Shown here: in pieces, positions 23,834 to 32,703 of the stretch
Layout of the letters: every line of letters starts with the position of its first letter
Position numbering within the stretch: position 1 is the stretch's first letter
NCBI RefSeq assembly: GCF_017948245.1
Contig: NZ_CP072868.1
Span: 1-64,000 of the forward strand
Source: Rhizobium sp. NLR16a
GTDB taxonomy: Bacteria; Pseudomonadota; Alphaproteobacteria; Rhizobiales; Rhizobiaceae
Length of the DNA: 64,000 bases
Reading direction: 5' to 3'
Notes under the pieces: generated by a model
Seen by the model: the letters and a program-made list of their open reading frames with translations, nothing else
Database searches by the model: none
What the model was told of the DNA's origin: nothing
Program-made: the position numbers and the translations under genes

Positions 23834-25249
23834 ATGGCGGTCATAGAAACAGCGGAGAAACTGCTGCCCGCGGGCCTGCGCCCGATCGGCGGCCGCACGC
23901 TGCGCATGTTTGCCGCCATGCTCACCGAAGGCGGCGAAAAAGCGGCCGCCCGGCGGATGGCGCTGACGGCCTTCTCGATCCGTATCCTCAGCGCCGCGCT
24001 CGCCTTTATCTCCCAGATCGTGCTCGCACGGCTGATGGGCGAATATGAATATGGCATCTTCGTTTTCGTCTGGGTGCTGATCGTCGTCTTCGGCGATCTC
24101 TCCTGCCTTGGCTTCCACACCGCGATCGTCCGCTTTCTGCCGCAGTACAAGGCGGCGGGCGCCTTCGACGAAATCCGCGGCCTGACCGGCACGGCACGCA
24201 TCTTTGCGATGCTTTCCGGCACAGTGATGCTCGCCGCCGGCATGATCGGGCTGCATTTCTTCGGCGATAGGATCGAAGCCTATTACCTCATCCCGATCTT
24301 CCTCGGCCTGCTTGCCATGCCGATGATCGCGCTTGGCGATATTCTGGAAGGCACGTCGCGGGCGAACCATTGGCCGGTGATGGCGCTGAGCCCGGTCTAT
24401 ATCGTCCGGCCGGTCCTCATCATCGCCTTCATGCTGATCGCGATTGCGATGGGCGCAGAGCATACGGCCGTCACGGCCATGCAGGCGGCGCTTGCCGCCA
24501 CCTTCGTCACCGCGCTTGGCCAATATGGCGCGACACTCTATCGTCTTCGCCGGCACTATGACGAAGGTCCGCGCAAGATCGATTTCCTCGCCTGGCTCAG
24601 TGTAGCCTTCCCGATCTTCCTGATCGAAGGCGTGAGTTTCCTGCTCACCAATTCAGATGTCGTCGTCGTCGGCATTTTCCTTGAACCGCACGACGTCGCT
24701 ATCTATTTCGCCGCCGCCAAGACCATGGCGCTGGTGCATTTCATCAATTTCTCCGTCAAGGCCGCTTCCGGCCCGCGCTTTTCCTCGATTATTGCCGAAG
24801 GCGACCACGCTCAACTGGCGGCGGCCGCCGCCGACGCCGCCCGCTGGACCTTCTGGCCGGCGTTCGGAGTCGGCCTCGTCGTGCTCGCGGCCGGCCACCT
24901 GCTGCTGTCGCTGTTCGGCGGCGCCTTCACGTCAGGTTATCTTGTCATGGCGATCCTGCTCGCCGGCATCCTTGCCAAGTCACTGGTCGGCCCGGCCGAA
25001 ACGCTGCTGATGATGGCGGGCAAGCAGAACCTCTGTGTGGCTCTCTATGCCGGCGCATTGGCCGCCAATGTCAGCCTCAACCTTGCTTTGATCCCGCACT
25101 ACGGCATCGAAGGCACCGCCGTCGCCACCGCCTCGGCCATGGCAGTCGAGGCTATCCTCCTGCATGTCGCCGTGCGCCGCACGCTCGGCATCGTCCTCTT
25201 CGCCTTCGCCAGCCCCTCCGCCGCAACGCCAGAAATGAGAGTTCGATAG
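23834..25249 (+). CDS. polysaccharide flippase (Wzx/MATE-like, MOP superfamily)
   Basis: About 471 residues with some 12 hydrophobic segments in the pattern of the polysaccharide transporter family. It would flip a lipid-linked saccharide or related lipid across the inner membrane. The substrate cannot be read from the sequence. The start is ATG 23834 (a GTG nine bases earlier is also in frame); no strong ribosome site is visible. The stop codon is directly followed by the ATG of the next gene, so both act together. Confidence 0.85.
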   Translation: MAVIETAEKLLPAGLRPIGGRTLRMFAAMLTEGGEKAAARRMALTAFSIRILSAALAFISQIVLARLMGEYEYGIFVFVWVLIVVFGDLSCLGFHTAIVRFLPQYKAAGAFDEIRGLTGTARIFAMLSGTVMLAAGMIGLHFFGDRIEAYYLIPIFLGLLAMPMIALGDILEGTSRANHWPVMALSPVYIVRPVLIIAFMLIAIAMGAEHTAVTAMQAALAATFVTALGQYGATLYRLRRHYDEGPRKIDFLAWLSVAFPIFLIEGVSFLLTNSDVVVVGIFLEPHDVAIYFAAAKTMALVHFINFSVKAASGPRFSSIIAEGDHAQLAAAAADAARWTFWPAFGVGLVVLAAGHLLLSLFGGAFTSGYLVMAILLAGILAKSLVGPAETLLMMAGKQNLCVALYAGALAANVSLNLALIPHYGIEGTAVATASAMAVEAILLHVAVRRTLGIVLFAFASPSAATPEMRVR

Positions 25250-26527
25250 ATGGTGCGCCTACCACCCGTCACCGAAAGCACCGACAGCATCAGCAACCGC
25301 ATGATCCATGAGCTCGCGGCGCTGCATTTTGAAGCGCCGCAGGCCGAGGCCCGCGCCGAGATCGGCCGGCCGGGGCGCGAGCTCTGCCTCTATCCCGGCA
25401 AGCTCGGCTACGAACTTCAGGACGAGCTCGACTTCCTTTCCAACCGAGCGATGGAACCGAACGTCTTTTTCTCCGGCCGCTTCCTTGCGCCCGCCATGCC
25501 GCGGATCGAAGACCGGCAAGTAAATTTCGCCCTGATCCGCGATTACAGCGCCGGCCGCAGCCGCATGCGCTTCCTCCTGCCGTTTTCGGTCGACAGACCG
25601 GGCTTTGCCGTCGGCCCCTCGATCATCCGCGGCTGGTCGAACAGCTTCGGTCCGCTCGGCACACCGCTCGTCGACAGCGAAGATGCGGCCGAAACCCTCG
25701 ACAATTTCTTCGAAGGGCTGATCGCTCCCGATCTCAACCTGCCGAGCACACTGGTCTTGCCGGACCTGAGATTGAACGGCATTTTCGTGCGCATGCTCAA
25801 GGCCGTGGCGCTCGGCCGCAACCTTCCGCTCACCGTGACCAATCCCTATCAGCGCCCGATGCTGCAGAGTGAGGAAGAGGCGCCCGCCTATCTCGGCAAA
25901 ACCATCTCCTCGTCGCACATGCGTGAGATGCGCCGCCAGTGGCGCCTGCTGGAGGAACAGGGAACGGCGGTCTATGCCGTCGCCCGCCAGCCGCGCGACG
26001 TCCACGTCCGTTTCGAGGAATTCTTGGCGATGGAGGCTGGCGGCTGGAAGGGCAAACGGCGAAGCGCTCTCGTCACCGATCGCTACCATACCGCATTCGC
26101 GCGCGAGGCCGTGTCGAACCTTGCCGCCGTCGACGCCGTGCGTATCCACACGATCGATCTCAACGGCAAAGCGATCGCTGCCATCGTGGTGTTGATGATG
26201 GGCGGCGAGGCCTATACCTGGAAGACCGCCTATGATGAGAACTATGCCCGCTATTCGCCGGGCAAGCTCTTGATGAGCGAACTCACGGAATGGCATCTCG
26301 ATGACGCCAATATCGTGCGCTCCGATTCCTGTGCCGTCTCCGACCATCCGATCATGAGTCGCTTGTGGCAGGAGCGCGAGGAGATGGGAACTTTGGTCAT
26401 CGGCCTGACCCAGAACGGCGACCGCGACATGCGCCAGGCCGCCGCCCAGCTCCACATGTACCGCAGCACGCGCAACATGGCGAAGATGCTGCGCGAGAAG
26501 ATCATGTCGCTCACCGGCCGAGGCTAA
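25250..26527 (+). CDS. GNAT acyltransferase of the FemAB/BioF2-like (CelD-type) family
   Basis: A 425-residue protein. The C-terminal half has the pattern of the large Acetyltransf_6 GNAT domain: FEEFLAMEAGGWKGKRRSAL, then IAAIVVLMMGGEAYTWKTAYDENYARYSPGKLL. Relatives modify cell-surface polymers or peptidoglycan precursors, or occur in cellulose/exopolysaccharide clusters. The ATG follows the flippase stop with no gap. A joint role in making and exporting an acylated surface saccharide is inference from this coupling. Confidence 0.8.
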   Translation: MVRLPPVTESTDSISNRMIHELAALHFEAPQAEARAEIGRPGRELCLYPGKLGYELQDELDFLSNRAMEPNVFFSGRFLAPAMPRIEDRQVNFALIRDYSAGRSRMRFLLPFSVDRPGFAVGPSIIRGWSNSFGPLGTPLVDSEDAAETLDNFFEGLIAPDLNLPSTLVLPDLRLNGIFVRMLKAVALGRNLPLTVTNPYQRPMLQSEEEAPAYLGKTISSSHMREMRRQWRLLEEQGTAVYAVARQPRDVHVRFEEFLAMEAGGWKGKRRSALVTDRYHTAFAREAVSNLAAVDAVRIHTIDLNGKAIAAIVVLMMGGEAYTWKTAYDENYARYSPGKLLMSELTEWHLDDANIVRSDSCAVSDHPIMSRLWQEREEMGTLVIGLTQNGDRDMRQAAAQLHMYRSTRNMAKMLREKIMSLTGRG

Positions 26528-26545
26528 AGCATCTCCGGGCGGCGC

Positions 26546-28174
26546 TCAGCCCTCAGCCGCAGCTTTCTCTCGCAGCAGCCGGCGGATGACCTTGCCGGTT
26601 GTCGTCAGCGGCAATGACTCGACGAATTCCACCTCGCGCGGATATTCGTGCATCGAAAGCCGCATCTTCACCCATTCCCTGATTTCGGCGGCCAGCGACT
26701 CGCTCGGCGAATGACCGGGTGATAGCACGATATAGGCCTTGACGATCTCGGTGCGCACCGCATCGGGTTTGCCGACGGCCGCGGCAAGCTGCACGGCGGG
26801 ATGGCCGATCAGGCAATCCTCGATCTCGGCCGGGCCGATGCGATACCCGGACGAGGTGATGACGTCGTCGTCACGGCCTTCAAAGGTGACGTAGCCGTCT
26901 TCGTCCTGCCGGCCGATGTCACCGGTAAGCAGCCAGCCGTGAAGAAATTTTCGCGCGGTCGCCGCCGCATCGTTCCAATAGCCGAGGAACATCACGGGAT
27001 CGGGACTCGCGATGGCGATCTGACCGGATTCGCCCGCCGGCAGTTCGTCACCGGCCTCGCTGACGATCGCGACGCGATGGCCGGGCACCGCGCGTCCGAT
27101 GGCGCCCGCCTTGGTGACGCCAAAGGCAGCACTCGACGACAGCACGAAATTGCATTCCGTCTGGCCGTAGAATTCGTTGACGGTGATGTCGAGCGTGCGC
27201 CGCGCCCAGTCATAGGTCTCGCGGCCGAGCGCTTCTCCCGCCGAGCCGATGGTGCGCAACACCAGATCATATTTCGACCGCGGATCGGAAACCGACCGCA
27301 TCAGCCGCAGCGCCGTCGGCGGGATGAAGGCATTGCGCACCTTCATCTCCGCCATGATCCGATAGGCCGTGTTGGCATCGAATTTCTGCGCCGGCGACGA
27401 GACGACGGGAACGCCGAGCAGAAGGCTCGGCAGCAACGCGTTGAGAAGACCGCCGGCCCAGGCCCAGTCGGACGGGGTCCAGACCTTGTCGCCCGCCTTG
27501 GGAAACCCTTCATGGGCGAACTGCATGCCGGGAATATGCCCGGGCAGAACACGGTGGCCATGCAATGCGCCCTTGGGCGGCCCTGTCGTGCCCGAGGTGA
27601 AGATCATCAGCGCCGGATCGTCGGGCGTTGTCTTCTCTCCCTCGAAGACCGGCGCATGCGAGGCGGTCAGATCGGCAAAGGAGAGGGCGTCGCGAGCGCC
27701 GCTGACACTGATCACATGTCGCAGTTCCGGCAGGCGATCGCGGATTTGCCGGACCCGATCAAGGCCGAAATCATTGGTGATAATTGCCGCCGCGCCTGAG
27801 ATTCTGAGCCGATATTCAAGCGCCTCGACGCCGAACAGCAGCGCCAGCGGCAGGGCGATCGCGCCCATCTTATAGATTGCGACGTGCGCAATCACGGTCT
27901 CGAAGGACTGGGGCACCAGCAGAGCGACGCGATCGCCACGCTTGATGCCGAGCGATGCCAGCGCATTGGCGAACATCGAAGAGGCCGCGGAAAGTTCACC
28001 ATAGGTCAGCGAAAGATCGTCGCCGTCCGGGCTGAAATGCTCCAGACAGACGCGTCCCGGATCTCGCACCGCCCATTCGTCGCTGACGGCGCGGCCGATA
28101 TTGAAATCCTCCGGAATCCGCCAGGAAAAATCACGGCAGAGATCGTCATAACGATCAAGGGACGGCAGTCGCAT
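26546..28174 (-). CDS. acyl-CoA synthetase (AMP-forming, medium-chain/acetate type)
   Basis: A 542-residue member of the ANL family that activates an acid as acyl-AMP and then acyl-CoA. Motifs are intact: P-loop FTSGTTGPPKGALHGH (about 170-185), the A5 region NEFYGQTE, the hinge GRDDDVITSSGYRIGP and the C-terminal catalytic Lys in TTTGKVIRRLL. The substrate is not predictable; the family covers acetate, medium-chain and aromatic acids. The ATG at 28174 is used. It converges on the acyltransferase gene. Confidence 0.88.
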   Translation of the reverse strand: MRLPSLDRYDDLCRDFSWRIPEDFNIGRAVSDEWAVRDPGRVCLEHFSPDGDDLSLTYGELSAASSMFANALASLGIKRGDRVALLVPQSFETVIAHVAIYKMGAIALPLALLFGVEALEYRLRISGAAAIITNDFGLDRVRQIRDRLPELRHVISVSGARDALSFADLTASHAPVFEGEKTTPDDPALMIFTSGTTGPPKGALHGHRVLPGHIPGMQFAHEGFPKAGDKVWTPSDWAWAGGLLNALLPSLLLGVPVVSSPAQKFDANTAYRIMAEMKVRNAFIPPTALRLMRSVSDPRSKYDLVLRTIGSAGEALGRETYDWARRTLDITVNEFYGQTECNFVLSSSAAFGVTKAGAIGRAVPGHRVAIVSEAGDELPAGESGQIAIASPDPVMFLGYWNDAAATARKFLHGWLLTGDIGRQDEDGYVTFEGRDDDVITSSGYRIGPAEIEDCLIGHPAVQLAAAVGKPDAVRTEIVKAYIVLSPGHSPSESLAAEIREWVKMRLSMHEYPREVEFVESLPLTTTGKVIRRLLREKAAAEG

Positions 28175-28367
28175 AGTCGAGTTCCGGTGAATGCTGCGGC
28201 AGCTAACACCGTGCGGCGCGGATACGCAAGCTGCAGAGAAAAACGAGCCGATCACACACCATTGTATGCGTAGTCCGCAGATTGTTCATTCAGCCCCTGC
28301 GACTTTCGCAGTTGCGCACTAGATCATGAAACGCCGCGCGGGGTTATCTCAAGTCTTGGAGCGTTTC

Positions 28368-29348
28368 ATGGAATACGTCAAATTCGGAAAGACCGGGCTC
28401 GAAGTTTCGAAAGTCTGCCTCGGCTGCATGACCTTCGGTGATCCCGGCCGCGGCAATCATGCCTGGAGCCTGCGGGAAGAGGAAAGCCGGACGATAATCA
28501 AGCAGGCGATCGACCTCGGAATCAATTTCCTCGACACCGCCAACACCTATTCCAACGGCTCTTCGGAGGAGATCGTCGGCCGTGCCATCAAAGACTTCGC
28601 CAAGCGCGAAGACATCGTGCTTGCGACCAAGGTGTTCAACCGCATGCGGCCGGGCCCGAACGGTGCCGGTCTGTCGCGCAAAGCGATCTTCGACGAGATC
28701 GACAATAGCCTGCGGCGCCTCGGCACCGACTATGTCGATCTCTACCAGATTCATCGTTTCGACTATACGACGCCGATCGAGGAAACGCTGGAAGCGCTGC
28801 ATGACGTCGTCAAATCGGGCAAGGCACGTTATATCGGCGCCTCATCCATGTATGCCTGGCAATTCACCAAGGCGCTCTACGTCTCCCGGCTGAACGGCTG
28901 GACCGAGTTCGTCAGCATGCAGGACCACCTGAACCTGCTCTACCGCGAGGAAGAGCGCGAAATGCTGCCCTTCTGCGCAGACCAGAAGATCGCCGTCATT
29001 CCCTGGAGCCCGCTGGCCCGCGGCCGTCTGACCCGCGACTGGGACGAGACGACGGCGCGTAGCGAAACCGACGAATTCGGCAAGACGCTCTACACGCAGT
29101 CCATCGATGCCGACCGCAAGATCGTCGATGCCGTCGCCGAAATCGCCAGAGCCCGCAGCATCTCCCGCGCCCAGGTCGCCACCGCCTGGATCCTGCAGAA
29201 GAGCGTGGTGACCGCGCCGATCATCGGCGCATCCAAACCGAACCACCTGACCGATGCCGTTGCCTCGCTCTCGGTCAAACTCACCGCCGAGGAAATCGCG
29301 GCCCTGGAAGCCCCCTATGTCCCGCACGCCGTCGCCGGCTTCAAGTAA
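28368..29348 (+). CDS. aldo/keto reductase
   Basis: A 326-residue NADPH-dependent oxidoreductase. The catalytic tetrad can be placed: Asp and Tyr in FLDTANTYSNG, Lys in VLATKVF, His in QIHRFD. The sequence is of the YajO/AKR11-13 type. The substrate is unknown. The ATG at 28368 follows GGAG. Its 3' end overlaps the convergent TetR gene by 34 bases. Confidence 0.92.
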   Translation: MEYVKFGKTGLEVSKVCLGCMTFGDPGRGNHAWSLREEESRTIIKQAIDLGINFLDTANTYSNGSSEEIVGRAIKDFAKREDIVLATKVFNRMRPGPNGAGLSRKAIFDEIDNSLRRLGTDYVDLYQIHRFDYTTPIEETLEALHDVVKSGKARYIGASSMYAWQFTKALYVSRLNGWTEFVSMQDHLNLLYREEEREMLPFCADQKIAVIPWSPLARGRLTRDWDETTARSETDEFGKTLYTQSIDADRKIVDAVAEIARARSISRAQVATAWILQKSVVTAPIIGASKPNHLTDAVASLSVKLTAEEIAALEAPYVPHAVAGFK

Positions 29349-29920
29349 CCGCCGGCGGGATCGAGCTGCCGACGCATCGTCACCAGAAACTGCTCGGCAA
29401 GCGCCCTGTCCTCGACGGCGCGGGCGAGAATAACGGCCCCCATCATCGATGAAAGCGTCGTCGCTGCATTGGCGCGGCGCTCGTCGTCGGTCTTTCCGGG
29501 AACGATATCGGCAAGTGTGTCGACCAATACGGACAGCCCGTCGCTGAAGACGGCGCGCATCGCGCCGTGGCTGCGGCTCACCTCCTGAATCAAAGTCGCG
29601 AAAACACAGCTGCCGCCCGGATCGTCAACCGTGCGCCAGTGAATATAATGGTCGAGAAGTGCCTGCAGCGGCCGGTCGGGAGACTCGGCAATATGTTCCT
29701 TCCAGCGCCTCTCGACCTTGTCGATCAGCTTGCGGCTGACCTCAAGCGCCAACTCGTCCTTCGAACTGAAGTGGCCGTAGAAGCCGCCATGCGTCAGCCC
29801 CGCCGCCTTCATGATATCGACGACACCGACGCCGTCGAAACCGTTCTCGCGAAAGAGCACGCCGGCAACACTGAGTATCTTCTCGCGGTTCTCGGCAAAT
29901 TTTTCGCGGCTGACCCGCAT
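29315..29920 (-). CDS. TetR family transcriptional regulator
   Basis: A 201-residue repressor. The N-terminal helix-turn-helix is typical: REKILSVAGVLFRENGFDGVGVVDIMKAAGLTHGGFYGHFSSKDEL (in parts: helix 1, then VVDIMKAAG, then GGFYGHF). The C-terminal ligand domain resembles the AcrR/TetR_C subgroup. The start ATG at 29920 has GGAG at six bases. It is divergent from an MFS exporter and two palindromes lie between, so it very likely represses both itself and the exporter. Confidence 0.93.
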   Translation of the reverse strand: MRVSREKFAENREKILSVAGVLFRENGFDGVGVVDIMKAAGLTHGGFYGHFSSKDELALEVSRKLIDKVERRWKEHIAESPDRPLQALLDHYIHWRTVDDPGGSCVFATLIQEVSRSHGAMRAVFSDGLSVLVDTLADIVPGKTDDERRANAATTLSSMMGAVILARAVEDRALAEQFLVTMRRQLDPAGGYLKPATACGT

Positions 29921-29949
29921 CTTCATCTCCAGAAATCGTCGCTTGACAA

Positions 29950-29978
29950 AATATATGATGTCCATCATCAATAAGCAA
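29950..29978 (-). promoter_or_regulatory. candidate promoter of the TetR gene, occluded by operator 1
   Basis: On the minus strand TTGCTT (29978-29973) is followed after exactly 17 bases by TATATT (29955-29950). The spacer is filled by the palindrome at 29955-29968. The leader to the TetR start would be about 22 bases. Confidence 0.55.
29955..29968. promoter_or_regulatory. operator palindrome 1 (TetR autoregulation)
   Basis: ATGATG-TC-CATCAT, a 6+6 inverted repeat. It lies in the spacer of the candidate TetR promoter, 34 bases upstream of the TetR start codon. Confidence 0.65.
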
Positions 29979-29983
29979 GAAAT

Positions 29984-29997
29984 ATGATGATCATCAT
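29984..29997. promoter_or_regulatory. operator palindrome 2 (between TetR and MFS genes)
   Basis: ATGATGATCATCAT, a perfect 14-bp palindrome, related to operator 1 by the same ATGATG/CATCAT half-sites. The centres are 29 bases apart, close to three helix turns, so both sites face the same side of the DNA. It is 49 bases upstream of the MFS start. Confidence 0.65.
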
Positions 29998-30046
29998 GTA
30001 AATCGGCTCTGTATCTTCTCCACCTGAATTCGAATGGAATCCCCTC

Positions 30047-31342
30047 ATGGTTTCAGCAGTTCTTGCCTCCTCCCTTGCGCGGCGCAACATTCACTACGGT
30101 TGGGTCGTCGTTGCCGCGACCTTCCTGACCATGCTGGTGACGGCAGGCGCCATGGGCGCCCCCGGCGTCCTCATCAAGCCGCTCCAGGATGAGTTCGGCT
30201 GGGAAACGTCGCAGATTTCCTCCGCTCTGGCGATCCGCTTGATCCTTTTCGGTTTCATGGGTCCGTTCGCCGCCGCCTTCATGAATTATTTCGGCGTGCG
30301 AAAGGTCATCGTCTTTGCACTGGCGCTGATTGGCGCGGGCTTCATCGGTTCGCTGTTCATGACCAGGCTTTGGCATCTGCTGGCGCTGTGGGGCATCGTC
30401 GTCGGCTTCGGCACCGGCCTGACGGCCATGGTGCTGGCGGCAACGGTTTCGACGCGCTGGTTTGTCAAGCACCGCGGCCTTGTCGTCGGCATGCTCTCGG
30501 CGAGTTCGGCAACCGGCCAGCTCGTCTTCCTGCCGCTGATGGCGGAACTCACCGAACGCTACGGCTGGCGTGCCACCGTGTTCTTCGTCTGCGCCATGAT
30601 CATGGTTGCCGCGCTTCTCGTCCTTCTCTTCATGCGTGACCGCCCGTCGGACGTGAACCTGCCGTCGCTGGGAGAAGCCCATGTCGCGCCAGCGCCGGCC
30701 CGCACGACGCTCGGCGCTGCGCTGATGACGCCGATCACCACGCTCCGCGAAATATCGACGACCTCGACCTTCTGGATCCTGTTTGCGACCTTCTTCATCT
30801 GCGGCCTCAGCACCAACGGCCTGATCCAGACCCATTTCGTCACCCTCTGCGGCGATTTCGGCATCGTGCCGGTGGCAGCCGCCAGCGTGCTTGCCGTCAT
30901 GGGCATCTTCGATTTCTTCGGCACCATCGGCTCCGGCTGGCTCTCCGACCGCTTCGATAATCGTTGGCTGCTGTTCTGGTATTACGGCCTACGCGGTCTC
31001 TCGCTGCTCTACCTGCCCTTCAGCGATTTCAGCTTCTATGGCCTCTCGATCTTCGCGATCTTCTACGGTCTCGACTGGATCGCCACCGTGCCGCCGACCG
31101 TCAAGATTGCCGCCGACCGCTTCGGCCGCGAAAAGGCCGGCCTCGTCTTCGGCTGGGTCTTTGCCGGCCATCAGTTGGGCGCCGCCACCGCCGCCTATGG
31201 CGCCGGCCTGTCGCGCACGGAGCTGTCGAGCTACCTGCCCGCCTTCTTCGTCGCCGGCGCCTTCTGCCTCTTGGCTTCGATCCTGGCGATCACACTGAAG
31301 AAGTCCGGCCTGACCAACCCGGCCCCTGCCGCCGCCCACTGA
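30047..31342 (+). CDS. MFS transporter (monocarboxylate/oxalate-formate-like)
   Basis: A 431-residue permease with about 12 membrane helices. The opening NIHYGWVVVAATFLTML and the loop between helices 2 and 3 are typical of the MCT/OFA branch of the major facilitator superfamily. It could move an organic acid or export a toxic compound. The divergent TetR regulator points to an inducible exporter. ATG 30047 has GGAAT upstream. Confidence 0.9.
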   Translation: MVSAVLASSLARRNIHYGWVVVAATFLTMLVTAGAMGAPGVLIKPLQDEFGWETSQISSALAIRLILFGFMGPFAAAFMNYFGVRKVIVFALALIGAGFIGSLFMTRLWHLLALWGIVVGFGTGLTAMVLAATVSTRWFVKHRGLVVGMLSASSATGQLVFLPLMAELTERYGWRATVFFVCAMIMVAALLVLLFMRDRPSDVNLPSLGEAHVAPAPARTTLGAALMTPITTLREISTTSTFWILFATFFICGLSTNGLIQTHFVTLCGDFGIVPVAAASVLAVMGIFDFFGTIGSGWLSDRFDNRWLLFWYYGLRGLSLLYLPFSDFSFYGLSIFAIFYGLDWIATVPPTVKIAADRFGREKAGLVFGWVFAGHQLGAATAAYGAGLSRTELSSYLPAFFVAGAFCLLASILAITLKKSGLTNPAPAAAH

Positions 31343-31466
31343 TATGAAACAGGATCCGCCCTCGAGACCAGGCCGGATCTTCCAACGCTTCATTGCGATA
31401 ACTTCGCCGGCCCGTCTTGCGCGCGCGGGCGCTCGCATGTTAGACAGCCGCCCGTCCGTATCCGTT

Positions 31467-31551
31467 GCCCCATTGGCGGAATTGGTAGACGCGCTCGACT
31501 CAAAATCGAGTTTCGAAAGAAGTGCTGGTTCGACCCCGGCATGGGGCACCA
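31467..31551 (+). tRNA. tRNA-Leu (anticodon CAA)
   Basis: An 85-base class II tRNA. The acceptor stem GCCCCAT pairs with ATGGGGC (31541-31547), discriminator A at 31548, and the 3' CCA is encoded (31549-31551). The D-loop carries GGAATTGGTAGA, the anticodon stem CTCGA/TCGAG holds the loop CTCAAAA with anticodon CAA, a variable arm follows, and the T-arm has TTCGACC. It reads the UUG codon. Confidence 0.96.
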
Positions 31552-31754
31552 GCCTCCGCTCTGTGAGCTTCGGTCGGCGAGCCGAAGAGAGCATTGAGGC
31601 GGATGCAGCCGCGCCGCAGTTCCGTCAGGAACGAAGGCGGACTGGTTCGATTATGCTCCGCTTAGCGGCACCATTATCCCGAATACAATCGTGTCACGCC
31701 TCCGCATCATCAAGCTGACGCGGAAGCACGGAACGAATTCACATCTGCCCGAAA

Positions 31755-32042
31755 CTACTTGTTCTTCAGCAGCCACATCTTGCCGGCCATCGTGATGCCG
31801 TAGACATCTTTTGATGCGTCATCGTCGAGATGCCGCCGCTCGAGGAAGCCCGGCTCTCTCAACTCGCCCAGCGTCTTAGCCGTGACCGATTTCACCTTCT
31901 GCGGCCGCTCTTTCCAGCGGTCGGTCTTTGCGTAGGTCACCGTCGCGTTCTGATGCGTCCATTTATTTGCCGGCTGAGGATAGAGATCTCCGGCCTTGGC
32001 GAGTTTAAGTGCGACGATCTGGGATGGGGTAAGCTCAATCAT
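31755..32042 (-). CDS. hypothetical protein, possibly winged-helix-like
   Basis: A 95-residue protein, not recognised. It starts MIELTPSQIVALKLAKAGDL and ends GITMAGKMWLLKNK, with a basic middle part. The helix-turn-strand pattern with TLGELREPGFLERR could be a small winged helix, which is a guess from composition only. The ATG at 32042 has AGGA about ten bases upstream. It stands alone after the tRNA-Leu. Confidence 0.7.
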   Translation of the reverse strand: MIELTPSQIVALKLAKAGDLYPQPANKWTHQNATVTYAKTDRWKERPQKVKSVTAKTLGELREPGFLERRHLDDDASKDVYGITMAGKMWLLKNK

Positions 32043-32166
32043 ACTGAAAAATTCCTGTGCGGGGTTCTGTGCGCCGAAAATGCGCTTCGAACGAAAGGGT
32101 GCCCATAACACCGCCTGATCACTTCCACCACCGTATTGCGCGTGCGTGCCATTCGAAACGCGAAAA

Positions 32167-32186
32167 CCCGGCTTGCGGGAGCCGGG
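32167..32186 (-). terminator. hairpin terminator after the small exported protein gene
   Basis: A 7-bp stem (32167-32173 with 32180-32186) with a six-base loop, followed on the minus strand by TTTTCG. It lies 25 bases past the stop of the 94-residue gene. Confidence 0.7.
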
Positions 32187-32210
32187 CTTCGTCTTTGTCG
32201 CGAATCTTCG

Positions 32211-32495
32211 TCAATAGCAGCGCCTAACCGTCCGGGTTACTTCGCCTTCATCGGTCTGACGGGTGACGCTCCTGGTTTCGCAGCCATCATGTCGGTAGCG
32301 GCGGTGCTCACGTTCGCGCACAGCGCCGAGAGTGACGCCGCGCTCACTGATGGTGATGCCGGGCCGCTCCCGCTCGTAACGATAGTCATCGTCATACGAA
32401 CGCTCCCTGACATAGACGCTGTCGGCGAGAACAGGCGCTGCAAACGAGCAGGCGGCAAGGGCCGTCACGGCACAGTTCAGAATGATCTTTCGCAT
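32211..32495 (-). CDS. small exported protein of unknown function
   Basis: A 94-residue protein with a clear signal peptide (cleavage expected after VLA near residue 24). The mature part of about 70 residues is Arg/Tyr/Asp/Glu-rich, with REREH and RRYRHDGC, and two Cys near the end. It is likely periplasmic. The family is common in rhizobia but has no known role. The ribosome site AAGGAG is strong. Confidence 0.78.
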   Translation of the reverse strand: MRKIILNCAVTALAACSFAAPVLADSVYVRERSYDDDYRYERERPGITISERGVTLGAVREREHRRYRHDGCETRSVTRQTDEGEVTRTVRRCY

Positions 32496-32703
32496 GTCGT
32501 TTCTCCTTGTCTAAAGGGCCAACGAAGCAAAAGGGAAGTGGTTCCGACATAGGCGGCAAACCTGTCATTCTGGAGTGGACGCGGAATTTATTGTTCGTGA
32601 CCAAGCCGACGCTTCCGAGAGCAGCCGCAAAACGCAAATCAACTATTTAATTTTGCTTGCGCTTCGTCCAAGGTGGCGCCGTTACCATCAGGCGAGGGCA
32701 GAC

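Noticed and set aside
31344-31718. Open frame across the tRNA-Leu gene
   Set aside because: The frame contains the complete tRNA and has no protein features.
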